DNA of 64,000 nt from a virus: positions 1 to 64,000 of the IMG/VR virus record IMGVR_UViG_3300031857_000111; one strand, 5' to 3'. Each line of letters begins with the position of its first letter. The stretch's first letter is position 1. Of this stretch, positions 50,649-59,355 are shown piece by piece. A model generated the notes under the pieces. The model saw nothing but the letters and a program-made list of their open reading frames with translations. It was not told the DNA's origin and made no database searches. The position numbers and the translations under genes are program-made.

Positions 50649-51469
50649 TCTGAGGGTGTGTCCTTTTTAGGAGGCGGGTTTTTAGGAATCCAATCGTTGG
50701 GGTGTTTGTCGCCTTTAGAGCAATTACAGGACGCGCACAAGAGTTGAATGTTATGGGGTTCGTTTGAACCTCCTAATTTAAGGGGAAGTATGTGGTCGAT
50801 ATGGTATGTTACTTCTTTCAAGTCCGCGCTACAACCTAGGCACAAATGGTCTTGCTCTTGCAACATGCGAAATATGTCTTCCGAGCAGAATTTACCTTTA
50901 GCGTTGCGTTTCCGAGCACGATACGAAGCGTTTAATGCACGTTTAGCCTCTGGTTTATCTTTTCGGTATTGTTTGGCCCTGCGTGAAATCGCTTCTCGGT
51001 GCCTTTCGTATAGACGCCTATTTTGCTCCCTAAAAAGAGAAGGAAAATCTTTACGCCTTTGTCGCTCTCGTTCAAGGATACTTTCTTTTTTCTCATTATA
51101 TCTTCTGGATGACTTTTGCATAATGTGTTCTCTATTACGAAGGTAATACTCTGCTTTCTTTGCTTTCAGCACATCTGAGTTTTCTTTATGGTATCGGCGT
51201 TTGTCGGCCAAAACTCTTTCTTTATTAGCGTTTGCATATTCACGAACGCGGGCACAAATTTGATCTCTGTTTTTTGCGTATCCTTGTGCCGCGCGTTCAC
51301 TTGAGCATTGCGCGCAAAAGTTTGATTTGACATACCTGTCAGAAAGGTGGCCGTGCGAGCACGGGTGTCCGTTAAAAAACCGAACGTCCCCGTCCTCACG
51401 CGCTTGTTCCCTCGTTTTAACGACCTCGCACGTCAAATAGTTTTTAGGTTTTTGGCTAGAAGGCGTCAT
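50645..51469 (-). CDS. Free-standing HNH endonuclease
   Basis: Preferred start ATG 51469 (MTPSSQKPKNYLTCEVVKTR), 14 bases inside the nrdB end; the frame remains open to 51556. A Cys-containing N-domain (C...HGH and CAQC) precedes a long run of Arg/Lys/Tyr-rich repeats of the type Y-x-x-N/R-R-E, then the HNH domain: CLGC, YHIDHILPLKLGGSNEPHNI, CASCNCSKGD. The AT-richer base composition and position inside a compact operon suggest a homing endonuclease gene. Confidence 0.82.
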   Translation of the reverse strand: MTPSSQKPKNYLTCEVVKTREQAREDGDVRFFNGHPCSHGHLSDRYVKSNFCAQCSSERAAQGYAKNRDQICARVREYANANKERVLADKRRYHKENSDVLKAKKAEYYLRNREHIMQKSSRRYNEKKESILERERQRRKDFPSLFREQNRRLYERHREAISRRAKQYRKDKPEAKRALNASYRARKRNAKGKFCSEDIFRMLQEQDHLCLGCSADLKEVTYHIDHILPLKLGGSNEPHNIQLLCASCNCSKGDKHPNDWIPKNPPPKKDTPSE

Positions 51470-52415
51470 TCCAATTACCACGAGTCGCGGCGCGAGAATA
51501 CTCGGTAGCGCGCGTCTCAAAAAACGATTCGTGTGCGACGTTATTAAGCAACTCATCCAACCACGGAAGGGGGTTCTTCTTTACGCCATAGATAGGCGCG
51601 AACCCAAGTTGAAGCAAGCGACGATCCGCGATGTAGCGAACGTATGCTTTAATTTCTTCTGCCGTGAGGCCCTGCACTGGACCCATTTCAAACGCAAGGT
51701 CGATAAACGCATCCTCGTGTTCAACGGTAGTGCGGCAAATCTCGATGATCTCTTGACGAAGCGAATCATCAAGAAGGCCGGGGTTTTCCTCACAAAGCGT
51801 GTGGAACAGTCGGATCATAGACAAGCAATGGAGCGTTTCATCGCGGACAGACCAAGCGATAATCTGCCCGACCCCCTTCATCTTTCCGAACCGCTGAAAG
51901 CTAATCAAGATCGAAAAGCTACTAAAGAGCGCCAACCCCTCGGTAAAAGCGCCAAACGCGGCGAGCGTTTTAGCAATTTCGCGAGTATCGTTGGCGTTGA
52001 ATGATTTGAAGAAATCCGCTTTTGCACGCATTTCAGCGTATTGAAGGAAGGCCGTGTATTCAGTTTCCGGCATCCCCAAAGTGTCGATTAGGTGGCTATA
52101 ACTATGAACGTGGTTGGCTTCGCTTGCCGTAAACGCGGCCAGCATCATGCAAATCTCGACGGGGCGGAATACCGGCATGTAGTGGAGCATGTAGTTAGAC
52201 GCCACTTCAATGTCACCTTGCGTAAAGAACCGCAAAATCTGAGTGAGAAGGTTCTTTTCGGCAGGCGTGAGGTTCTTCTGCCAATCCTTCACGTCATCAG
52301 CCATCGGCACTTCTTCAGGCAACCAATGGATGCGCTGCTGTTGCTGATAAGCCTCAAAAGCCCATTCGTAACGAAAAGGCTTGTACCCCACAGAGGGTGT
52401 CATCAAATTGCTCAT
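51456..52415 (-). CDS. nrdB: Ribonucleotide reductase beta subunit
   Basis: 319 residues. Diiron ligands are visible in ASEANHVHSYSHLI (E..H), FASFGAFTEG-like LAAFGAFTEGLALF and VRDETLHCLSMI (E..H). The protein generates the tyrosyl (or related) radical for the alpha subunit. The C-terminus is EYSRAATRGNWNDAF. It is separated from nrdA by three small genes. An HNH gene abuts its 3' end. Confidence 0.93.
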   Translation of the reverse strand: MSNLMTPSVGYKPFRYEWAFEAYQQQQRIHWLPEEVPMADDVKDWQKNLTPAEKNLLTQILRFFTQGDIEVASNYMLHYMPVFRPVEICMMLAAFTASEANHVHSYSHLIDTLGMPETEYTAFLQYAEMRAKADFFKSFNANDTREIAKTLAAFGAFTEGLALFSSFSILISFQRFGKMKGVGQIIAWSVRDETLHCLSMIRLFHTLCEENPGLLDDSLRQEIIEICRTTVEHEDAFIDLAFEMGPVQGLTAEEIKAYVRYIADRRLLQLGFAPIYGVKKNPLPWLDELLNNVAHESFFETRATEYSRAATRGNWNDAF

Positions 52416-52418
52416 AGG

Positions 52419-52523
52419 TTAATCCTTCCACCCATCGAGGTTTGCGAAGGCCATGCCAATCGCGATAAGGACGGCGATAGCACCGCCCCAAGAGACGAGG
52501 GTAAAGAGAGTATCAACGGACAT
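52419..52523 (-). CDS. 34-residue membrane micropeptide before nrdB
   Basis: ATG 52523 overlaps the preceding stop (TAATG). The product MSVDTLFTLVSWGGAIAVLI continues AIGMAFANLDGWKD: a single transmembrane segment with a short charged tail. It ends three bases before the nrdB start. Tight coupling on both sides favours a real gene. Function unknown. Confidence 0.55.
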   Translation of the reverse strand: MSVDTLFTLVSWGGAIAVLIAIGMAFANLDGWKD

Positions 52524-52807
52524 TACCAAACGCCTTTCATCTGTTCGATGCCGCGCGCATATCCTGTTTCGCGCCCAGAGTTAAATCCTTCTGACTGCCC
52601 AAGACGGCGACCTTCGTTAAAGCCGCGCTGAAATCCTGCAACGTCGCCTTCTTCATACTTTAGGTCAGCAAGCCGAGTAATGAATCGCGCCAAAAGTCGT
52701 GCCTTGAGCGGATGCGCGTCGGGGTAAAAATTACTAACTAGGTTAGTTACTTGCTGCTGTTCGTCCGCAGTAAGGTGAGAAAATTCGTCAGTCATCGTGG
52801 CGTTCAT
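52523..52807 (-). CDS. Hypothetical protein with Gly-rich repeated helix
   Basis: ATG 52807 with GGGAG upstream; 94 residues. The C-terminal half repeats an x-G-x-x-x-G pattern (GFQRGFNEGRRLGQSEGFNS), similar to the end of the next gene upstream. Lies in the nrd operon. Function unknown. Confidence 0.55.
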   Translation of the reverse strand: MNATMTDEFSHLTADEQQQVTNLVSNFYPDAHPLKARLLARFITRLADLKYEEGDVAGFQRGFNEGRRLGQSEGFNSGRETGYARGIEQMKGVW

Positions 52808-53051
52808 AGTTGATCTCCCTTTCCTTGTCTGCACGACCTGCTTGATAGCCTTCTTCGTAAACCGTATCCCACTTCAGTTGGCCCAATTCGCCTTCAAAGC
52901 CCTCCATGTAAGCATCTTCGCATTCACGGGCCAAAAGATTGCCAATCTCAACCGCGAGGCTGGCGCGCTCGTCCATATTGAGTTTGTAAGTCTCCCGAAT
53001 AATTAGCATCTCAATTTCAGCCAAGTCAGGTTTGTAATTGTAGCGACCCAT
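52788..53051 (-). CDS. Hypothetical protein in nrd operon
   Basis: ATG 53051 (MGRYNYKPDLAEIEMLIIRE) is supported by AAAGGAG; the ATG at 53069 lies within that ribosome site and the nrdA stop. 87 residues ending in EGYQAGRADKEREINYERHD. Acidic and helical. Function unknown. Confidence 0.55.
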   Translation of the reverse strand: MGRYNYKPDLAEIEMLIIRETYKLNMDERASLAVEIGNLLARECEDAYMEGFEGELGQLKWDTVYEEGYQAGRADKEREINYERHDD

Positions 53052-53068
53052 AAACGTTCTCCTTTCCA

Positions 53069-54898
53069 TTACTGACAAGCAAGGCATTCGTCATACTTCT
53101 TCTCGCCTGCCCCGTCAACAGGCTTCTGCGCGATCTTCTCGCTAACAGTCTCGGCACGCTGCACGGACAGGCTACGGCAGTAGTAGAGGCCCTTTACACC
53201 CTTCTTCCATGCCATCATGTGAACCGCGTTAATGTCCTTCTTATGGGCATCTGCCGCGAAGAACAAATTGAGGCTTTGGCCCTGGTCGATAAAGGGCGTG
53301 CGGTCGGCAGCGTGCTCAATCAACCAACGCTGATCCAACTCAATCGCGGTCTTGAACACGTCACGCTCTTGGTCAGTCAGGAAGTCAAGGTGCTGCACGC
53401 TACCTTTGCGCGCCCCAATGTCCACCCACGTCTCTTGGTCGTCCCGGCCATACTTGGCAAGCACGGCCTTAAGGTGAGGGTTGCGCACAACATGGCTGCC
53501 TGAGAGGGTCTTCTGGACGTAGCTGTTAGCCGCAGAAGGCTCAATGCCGGGGCTCGCACCACCGCAGATAATGGAGATAGACGCGGTAGGGGCTACAGCC
53601 GTCTTGTTGGCGAACCGCTCCATAATGCCAGCGTCAGCCGCGTCGGGGCACGGCCCCTTCTCGTGAGCAAGGGCAACGCTTGCCTCGTCTACCTTGGCCT
53701 TGATGTGCTTGAACATCTTGAGGTTCCACGACTTCGCAATGGCGCTCTCAAAAGGCACACCCATCTTCTGAAGGAAGCTATGGAAGCCCATGACGCCAAG
53801 ACCCACGCTGCGCTCACGCATGGCGCTGTAGCGGGCGCGCGACATGCTGTCGGGGGCGCGGTCGATAAAGTCCTGCATCACGTTATCAAGGAAGCGCATA
53901 ACGTCTTCAATGAACGTGGGGTGCAGCGACCAATCAAGGAAATAGTCGAGGTTAAGGGACGAGAGGCAGCACACGTTAGTCCGGTGATTGCCAAATTGAT
54001 CCGTTCCTGTAACGAGAGTCACTTCGCAGCACAAGTTACTGGTTTTGACTTCAAGATTGTTCTTCTTATACGTCTCGGGCGCAAGATTGTTAACCGTGTC
54101 AATGAACAGAATATACGGCTCGCCAGTCTCAATACGCGCGGTAAGCAACTTGATCCAAAGGTCACGCGCGCTCACGCTCTTCTGCACAGACCCATCGCGC
54201 GGGCTGACAAGGTTCCACCCCTGATCGTTCTCAACAGCACGCATGAAGGCGTCTGTAACCACAACCCCGTGGTGCAGATTGAGGCTGCGGCGATTGGGGT
54301 CGCCACCAGTCGGGCGGCGCATGTCGATAAATTCTTCGATTTCAGGGTGGTCAATACGAAGATAAGTCGCCGCGCTACCACGACGAAGATTCCCCTGCGC
54401 CACCGCAAGGGTTTGGCTGTCCATCATCTTAACAAACGGCATGATGCCGCTGGTTTCACCAACAAGGCCCACCTTCTCCCCGATACTGCGGACATTAGAC
54501 CAGTCGGTGCCGATGCCGCCGCCACGAGCGGCAAGCCAGAAATTCTCGCGGAAAGTAGCGTCAATCCCCTCAAGTGAATCAGGAACCTCGTTCAAATAAC
54601 AACTGATGGGCAGCCCGCGCGTCGTCCCGCCATTCGCCAACACAGGCGTAGCAGGCATGAACCAAAGCAGGCTCATATATGTATAAAGCCGCTGCGCGTG
54701 ATCGGCGTTGTCGGCATAGGCGCACGCAACACGCGCGAAAAGGTCTTGGTAGGATTCACCCGGCAACAGGTAGCGGTCCTTTAGGGTTTCCTTGCCAAAA
54801 TGCGTCAGAAGTTCATCGCGGCTGCGGTCAATGGTGATAGCAAAACGCAGAGCGGCGCAAGCAGGCGCGGACGCGCCAGCATCGGTGTTGGAAAGCAT
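53069..54898 (-). CDS. nrdA: Ribonucleotide reductase alpha subunit
   Basis: 609 residues. FMPATPVLANGGTTRGLPISCYL holds an active-site Cys, SNLCCEVTL the second, and PSASISIICGGASPGIEP the conserved loop. The C-terminus YDECLACQ carries the CxxC that is re-reduced by thioredoxin or glutaredoxin. No ATP-cone is visible at the short N-terminus, so allosteric activity control is probably missing. It reduces NDPs to dNDPs. A promoter is present upstream. Confidence 0.93.
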   Translation of the reverse strand: MLSNTDAGASAPACAALRFAITIDRSRDELLTHFGKETLKDRYLLPGESYQDLFARVACAYADNADHAQRLYTYMSLLWFMPATPVLANGGTTRGLPISCYLNEVPDSLEGIDATFRENFWLAARGGGIGTDWSNVRSIGEKVGLVGETSGIMPFVKMMDSQTLAVAQGNLRRGSAATYLRIDHPEIEEFIDMRRPTGGDPNRRSLNLHHGVVVTDAFMRAVENDQGWNLVSPRDGSVQKSVSARDLWIKLLTARIETGEPYILFIDTVNNLAPETYKKNNLEVKTSNLCCEVTLVTGTDQFGNHRTNVCCLSSLNLDYFLDWSLHPTFIEDVMRFLDNVMQDFIDRAPDSMSRARYSAMRERSVGLGVMGFHSFLQKMGVPFESAIAKSWNLKMFKHIKAKVDEASVALAHEKGPCPDAADAGIMERFANKTAVAPTASISIICGGASPGIEPSAANSYVQKTLSGSHVVRNPHLKAVLAKYGRDDQETWVDIGARKGSVQHLDFLTDQERDVFKTAIELDQRWLIEHAADRTPFIDQGQSLNLFFAADAHKKDINAVHMMAWKKGVKGLYYCRSLSVQRAETVSEKIAQKPVDGAGEKKYDECLACQ

Positions 54899-54942
54899 TT
54901 TTGGTGGTTCCTAGAAAGGGGTGGAGAAGTTGCGGGTCGGCG

Positions 54943-54971
54943 GTTATATATTAGAGCGGCATGGTGAGCAA
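54943..54971 (-). promoter_or_regulatory. Candidate nrd operon promoter
   Basis: TTGCTC (54971-54966) and TATAAC (54948-54943) are exactly 17 bases apart on the minus strand, in the 88-base gap before nrdA. An AT-rich ATATATAAC gives a strong -10. Confidence 0.55.
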
Positions 54972-54986
54972 GGGCTTGACAGCGAT

Positions 54987-55304
54987 TTAGTCATAGTCCG
55001 TGGGGTCATTGCGTAGCGGACCTTTACGCATGTCATAAGCGTGATCTCTTGTAATACGAAAGCATTCGCTTTCGCTCACGATATGGTCGGGGAAAAAACT
55101 TTTAGCGTAATATCCCGACTCGTGCCACCCACAATCCGCACACACGAAGTAAGGCGGCATATTGCCCATATGCTTCATGGGCATGTATGGAGCAACGCAA
55201 ATGTCTTCGTGCTTGCACGTCGCTTGGACTTCGGCAACTGCTTGGTCTAGCGCGGCTTGAGCGGCCTTGAGGCGATTAACTGCTTTTTCTATTTTCTTGT
55301 GCAT
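54987..55304 (-). CDS. Hypothetical protein with possible zinc site
   Basis: 105 residues. A coiled-coil N-terminus (HKKIEKAVNRLKAAQAALDQ) is followed by TCKHED and FVCADCGWHE, a C-x-H and C-x-x-C-x-x-H arrangement that could bind zinc. Function unknown. Confidence 0.55.
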   Translation of the reverse strand: MHKKIEKAVNRLKAAQAALDQAVAEVQATCKHEDICVAPYMPMKHMGNMPPYFVCADCGWHESGYYAKSFFPDHIVSESECFRITRDHAYDMRKGPLRNDPTDYD

Positions 55305-55313
55305 GTGTTTTCC

Positions 55314-55643
55314 TTAAATCGGATCGACGCTCTTACTCACCTTACCAAGCGACGACTGATACCTTTCATACCCTTCAATCGCACCTTGCATAAATCGCAC
55401 GGTATCTCGTTCAATAGGCGCACCCATTTCATGCAGATTGAGACAAGTTTTATACGTCTCAATCGTCAACCGTGCTGCATCCGCAATGCCAGCCGTATAT
55501 GCGCCCGTAACGGCCTCGCGCAGATACAGGATTTCCCGATACAGGGCTGCAATATCGTCCTTGGGGATAAGGACAATATGCGGGCCTTGTTCCGCGAGGG
55601 CGGCGTATTCTTCAAGTTTGTCGTTTGAAAGCATGTTAATCAT
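55314..55643 (-). CDS. Hypothetical helical protein, 109 aa
   Basis: Starts MINMLSNDKLEEYAALAEQG; ATG 55634 is a possible alternative. It is helical, with AVTGAYTAGIADAARLTIET in the middle, which resembles a part of the next upstream gene (EAYIAGAIDSIKCLQEIARN). The two may be distant paralogues. Function unknown. Confidence 0.55.
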   Translation of the reverse strand: MINMLSNDKLEEYAALAEQGPHIVLIPKDDIAALYREILYLREAVTGAYTAGIADAARLTIETYKTCLNLHEMGAPIERDTVRFMQGAIEGYERYQSSLGKVSKSVDPI

Positions 55644-55939
55644 GCCTCATCCTCCTGCCCGTCAATCCCCTGCCGATACTTGGCAATAACGCCTTCAGCG
55701 GCTTGGCTGATAGCAATGGCGGCGCACAGCAAAGCGCGGCGTTGGGGTTCGTCAATCTCCTTAGAGTTGCGAGCGATTTCCTGCAAACACTTAATCGAGT
55801 CGATTGCGCCTGCGATGTAGGCTTCGTGAAAAACTTGGTTCATTTCGGCTGTGACCTCACTGATGATCGTAATTTGGTCAATCGGGCCGAGTTTGTGGAT
55901 GGGGTGGTTGGTAGGGAAGTCGCTGAGTGCGCTGTTCAA
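55640..55939 (-). CDS. Hypothetical helical protein, TTG start
   Basis: TTG 55939 with AGGAG upstream; 99 residues beginning MNSALSDFPTNHPIHKLGPI. ATGA overlap with the next gene. Helical with a conserved-looking YIAGAIDSIKCL. Function unknown. Confidence 0.55.
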   Translation of the reverse strand: MNSALSDFPTNHPIHKLGPIDQITIISEVTAEMNQVFHEAYIAGAIDSIKCLQEIARNSKEIDEPQRRALLCAAIAISQAAEGVIAKYRQGIDGQEDEA

Positions 55940-55951
55940 TGTCTGGTTCTC

Positions 55952-57436
55952 CTAAATGCGAATGTGAAGGGTGTCTGCGGCGCGGGATACGGCGACGTAA
56001 CATGCGGCCTGTCTATCATCAGCATCACGGATCGTCAATAGATTTGGCCAATCGACGAAGCACGCTTGGTAGGTGGAGCCTTGAGCCTTGTGTGCCGTGG
56101 ATGCGTGTTCATAGAGAAGCACCGCGAATTGCTGCTTCCAACCAAAGTAGTCCTTGGCCCACACGAGGCCCTTAAGCGACGCCCAAGACCCCTTCACGGG
56201 CTTGAAGCCGTCTAGGGTAGGGCGCACCCAATTTGACTTGTAAGAGGCATTAGCGACGATCCAGGCGATCTCATCCTCATTGAAATAGTCAGACAGCCCA
56301 GCCTCGCTAATCTCCCCAATGTCGTCACGCGAAATCGCCTCAAGCCGCTTAGTGAACATGCGGGTGTTCTTGAGCACATCTTCTAGCATTGGCTTCAGGT
56401 TATTAACGTATTCGTCGTAGGTGAGAGCCTTAGCGTCAAACTCCAAAGCCGTCTCGGGGTTACGCAGGCGCAGCATAGTTGAGTGGACGTAACCTTCGGC
56501 AAAGGCATTGCCATCTTCGCAACGGATGCCGCTATCAAGCACAACCAACTGGTCGTTGTTGTCAGCTACCTTGACGCTTTCCCACTTACCACCGTAGTTC
56601 TTGCGAACAAAAAACGGTTGCTCTGTCAGAATGACCGTTTCGTTCGGCATGAATGGCTTTAGCTTGTCGCCGTAAATGGCTTTGCGCTTCAGATGGTTCA
56701 ATTCGGCAACGCGCTTGTTGGTGTAGGCGACAGCGACAGCACCTTCAGTAGCGACAAAGGCTTCCTCAAACTTCTTGCTGTCGTTGTAGATAAAGACGTT
56801 CTGGTTATCTACGGCATCAAGATCAATGTCGCCGGTAACGCGGACAGACTTCGATACCGCGACAATGCCTTTTGACCCGGAACGCATGACCTCTGCCAGC
56901 TTGAAGCGGACAGGCACCTTCTCCATTGCGTCTTGGATAGAAGCATCCTTGACTGGACGCAACTGTGCAAAATCACCAGAGAAAATGACTTGCGAATTAT
57001 TACGCTTAACAACCTTTTGGATTGCCTTAGCATCGGTGATACCAACCATGCTGACTTCATCAACGATGAGCAAGGTGTCGGGCTCAAGAGCGCCAGAGTC
57101 GCTACGCAGCCATTGTGGATTGCCCTCGTCGTCAGGGTCATCCGTAGTGGACGGGGCCTTGCCGATAAGGGCGGATACTGTGGTCGCGTTGACGCTAATG
57201 CCGTAGCGGGCAAGAGCGTTCACCAAGACCTTTTTCGCTTTATGTGTCGGAGTAGCAACGACAACCTTGCGGTCTGGATTGGTTTCCTGCAACGCCTTAA
57301 TGACAGCGGCTACTGTGAAAGTCTTACCGCTTCCGGCAGGCCCTTCCAAAAGGGCGAACATATGTTCGCGCGTCTGCGCGAACTCGATCAGACCTTCAAT
57401 CGCTTGAGTTTGAAGGGGGTTGGGTTGAGGGGTCAA
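55952..57436 (-). CDS. Dda/Pif1-like SF1B helicase
   Basis: 494 residues, probably from TTG 57436 with AAAGGAA upstream. Walker A is LLEGPAGSGKTFTV (near 29-42), motif Ia VVATPTHKAKK, motif II LLIVDEVSMV, motif III VIFSGDFAQLRPV and, near the end, EHASTAHKAQGSTYQACFVD and YVAVSRAADTLHIRI as motifs V and VI. This is a RecD2/Dda-type 5'-3' helicase that loads or clears proteins in replication and recombination. Confidence 0.9.
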   Translation of the reverse strand: MTPQPNPLQTQAIEGLIEFAQTREHMFALLEGPAGSGKTFTVAAVIKALQETNPDRKVVVATPTHKAKKVLVNALARYGISVNATTVSALIGKAPSTTDDPDDEGNPQWLRSDSGALEPDTLLIVDEVSMVGITDAKAIQKVVKRNNSQVIFSGDFAQLRPVKDASIQDAMEKVPVRFKLAEVMRSGSKGIVAVSKSVRVTGDIDLDAVDNQNVFIYNDSKKFEEAFVATEGAVAVAYTNKRVAELNHLKRKAIYGDKLKPFMPNETVILTEQPFFVRKNYGGKWESVKVADNNDQLVVLDSGIRCEDGNAFAEGYVHSTMLRLRNPETALEFDAKALTYDEYVNNLKPMLEDVLKNTRMFTKRLEAISRDDIGEISEAGLSDYFNEDEIAWIVANASYKSNWVRPTLDGFKPVKGSWASLKGLVWAKDYFGWKQQFAVLLYEHASTAHKAQGSTYQACFVDWPNLLTIRDADDRQAACYVAVSRAADTLHIRI

Positions 57437-57456
57437 TGTGGGGTTCCTTTTCCATA

Positions 57457-57915
57457 TTAAACATCGTGCTTGCCCGCCACGGGGCGGTCAGGCTGATCCT
57501 GATAGGCGCCGTCATAGCCCGCTTCTAGCGGCGCGTCAAGCACATGAAAAATGACTTGGGCGATAGGTTGACCTGCCTTGAGATACAGCGTCTCATACCC
57601 ACGGTTGGCAAGTTCCAAGGTTAAGAAGCCCGACCAATTCGGCTCCGCAACGGTGTTGAACACGCTAAGCCCCCGCCGTGCGAGGCTAGATTTATCATGC
57701 ACAATCGCTACACAATCAATCGGCATATTGAACTTCTCTACCGTGCTTGCAAGCGAAAACGCGCCGGGGAGGAGCGTAATATCCTGCTTGAGCCGCACGT
57801 CATAGCCTGCATAGCTTGAGCCATAAGTCATGCCCGTAGGCTCATGCACGGTCCGCACAGTCGCGGGGCTAAAGATGCCCCGCGCCAAAATCTGCCTGCC
57901 AGTGAGGACAGTCAT
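57457..57915 (-). CDS. dcd: dCTP deaminase
   Basis: 152 residues. The signature HDKSSLARRGLSVFNTVAEP with NWSGFLTLELANRG includes the catalytic Glu of Dcd enzymes. It turns dCTP into dUTP, feeding dUMP to ThyX. The protein is shorter than cellular Dcd (about 190). Coupled by TAATG to the preceding gene. Confidence 0.88.
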   Translation of the reverse strand: MTVLTGRQILARGIFSPATVRTVHEPTGMTYGSSYAGYDVRLKQDITLLPGAFSLASTVEKFNMPIDCVAIVHDKSSLARRGLSVFNTVAEPNWSGFLTLELANRGYETLYLKAGQPIAQVIFHVLDAPLEAGYDGAYQDQPDRPVAGKHDV

Positions 57916-58157
57916 TAACCACCAGCCTCCGTAATCTTAACTGCAACCACATCAAGCGCCCGACTATAAAGTGTGGTAAGCCTGCTAAACTCGCGGTCGT
58001 GCTCGCGCAATGAGGCAATTTCGCTGTTGCTGAAAAGCGCGAACTGCGATTCATCAATCAGCGAAAGCGCGGCCTTGGTCGCCGCATGGAGCGCGGCGGC
58101 TGTCGAGTAACCGGCCGTAAGATCGTTTTCCAAAAGCCATAAATCTTCCAAAGTCAT
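57915..58157 (-). CDS. Hypothetical helical protein, 80 aa
   Basis: Starts MTLEDLWLLENDLTAGYSTA. Fully helical, acidic in the first half. Overlaps dcd start. No family recognised. Confidence 0.5.
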   Translation of the reverse strand: MTLEDLWLLENDLTAGYSTAAALHAATKAALSLIDESQFALFSNSEIASLREHDREFSRLTTLYSRALDVVAVKITEAGG

Positions 58158-58172
58158 GTGCCTATCTCCTTG

Positions 58173-59165
58173 TTAAACCCGATGCCGCTTCATGTCTGCG
58201 GACACCATTTCCTCAATCAGATTATCAATGTTTGCTTCTGGCACCCAACCGAGCCGCGCCTTCGCTTTACTTGCATCCCCAAGAAGATGATGCACTTCGG
58301 CAGGACGCATCAACTCAACGCTGTCGTGCTTAACATACTGCCTCCAATCAAGTCCAACACAATCGAACGCCTTGGCTGCGAAATCCATAACAGAAATCGA
58401 CTTGCCAGTGGCAATCACATAGTCGCTAGGTTCATCCCTCTGTAGCATCATCCACATCGCACGGACGTAATCGCGTGCGTGGCCCCAATCGCGGGTGGCA
58501 TGGATATTGCCGAGAGGCAGATGCATTGCCTTACCTGTAGCGATCTTTGCTACCCCGTCCGTGATCTTACGGGTAACAAACTCAATACCACGAAGGGGAG
58601 ATTCGTGGTTAAATAGAATGCCGCAACTTGCGTGCATGTCAAACGATTCTCGGTAGTTAATCGTCATCTGATGTGCATAAACCTTGGACACGCCGTAGGG
58701 GCTGCGCGGGTAGAAAGGCGTGTTTTCATTTTGGGCGTGCGCGAACACCTTACCAAACATTTCAGAAGACGAGGCTTGATAGAAGCGTGACGAGGGAGAG
58801 GCCATGCGCAACGCCTCAAGCATGTTGTGGGCACCAATCGCCGTCACATCGGCCGTGAGAAGCGGCTGTGACCAGCTAAGACCGACAAACGACTGTGCGG
58901 CTAGGTTATACACTTCGTCGGGCTGCAATGCCTCTAGCACCCGCACCAAGCCCGTGAGGTCGGTAATGTCACCTTCTACGAGGTTCACGCGGTCGGTGAT
59001 TTGCAGGTAGTCGAGGCGCCAAAGCGGAGCGTTGCTAGACGAACGCCGAGTGAGGCCGAAGACCTGATACCCCTTCGTCAGAAGAAATTGGGCGAGGTAA
59101 GCACCATCTTGGCCGGTGATGCCGGTGATAAGGGCGCGCTTATTCAATTTAGCCTCCATACCCAT
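58173..59165 (-). CDS. gmd: GDP-mannose 4,6-dehydratase
   Basis: 330 residues of extended SDR type. ALITGITGQDGAYLAQFLL is the NAD(P)-binding loop, LEGDITDL-like VEGDITDLTGL the acidic adenine site, and SSSEMFGKV plus YPRSPYGVSKVYAHQM the catalytic Ser/Thr, Glu and Y-x-x-x-K. FVTRKITDGVAKIATG completes the GMD pattern. It makes GDP-4-keto-6-deoxymannose, the precursor of fucose, rhamnose or perosamine sugars. Probably supplies the glycosyltransferases at 36-38 kb or alters host surface glycans. Start may be ATG 59159. Confidence 0.9.
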   Translation of the reverse strand: MGMEAKLNKRALITGITGQDGAYLAQFLLTKGYQVFGLTRRSSSNAPLWRLDYLQITDRVNLVEGDITDLTGLVRVLEALQPDEVYNLAAQSFVGLSWSQPLLTADVTAIGAHNMLEALRMASPSSRFYQASSSEMFGKVFAHAQNENTPFYPRSPYGVSKVYAHQMTINYRESFDMHASCGILFNHESPLRGIEFVTRKITDGVAKIATGKAMHLPLGNIHATRDWGHARDYVRAMWMMLQRDEPSDYVIATGKSISVMDFAAKAFDCVGLDWRQYVKHDSVELMRPAEVHHLLGDASKAKARLGWVPEANIDNLIEEMVSADMKRHRV

Positions 59166-59355
59166 AAGACTCGTTTACCTTAAGTCTATAGGCAACGTGG
59201 TGTCCATCTGCGATCAGGAATACGATAGACCATTCTTCGGTGCAAGTTTTGGATGCCTCGATTGAGTAGGTTGGTCCGTAAAGCATTCTTACGTCAGGAC
59301 GGGTTGCCCAATGCTCGGGGAGAATGGGTATTTTGCGAATGGGAGTGGTTTTCAT
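59149..59355 (-). CDS. Hypothetical protein, 68 aa
   Basis: ATG 59355 preceded by AAGGAA; product MKTTPIRKIPILPEHWATRP, beta-rich, ending NESYGYGG. It overlaps gmd by 17 bases. Function unknown. Confidence 0.5.
   Translation of the reverse strand: MKTTPIRKIPILPEHWATRPDVRMLYGPTYSIEASKTCTEEWSIVFLIADGHHVAYRLKVNESYGYGG

Noticed and set aside
53663-54577. 304-codon rightward frame opposite nrdA
   Set aside because: Antisense to a gene with full ribonucleotide reductase motifs; no independent support.
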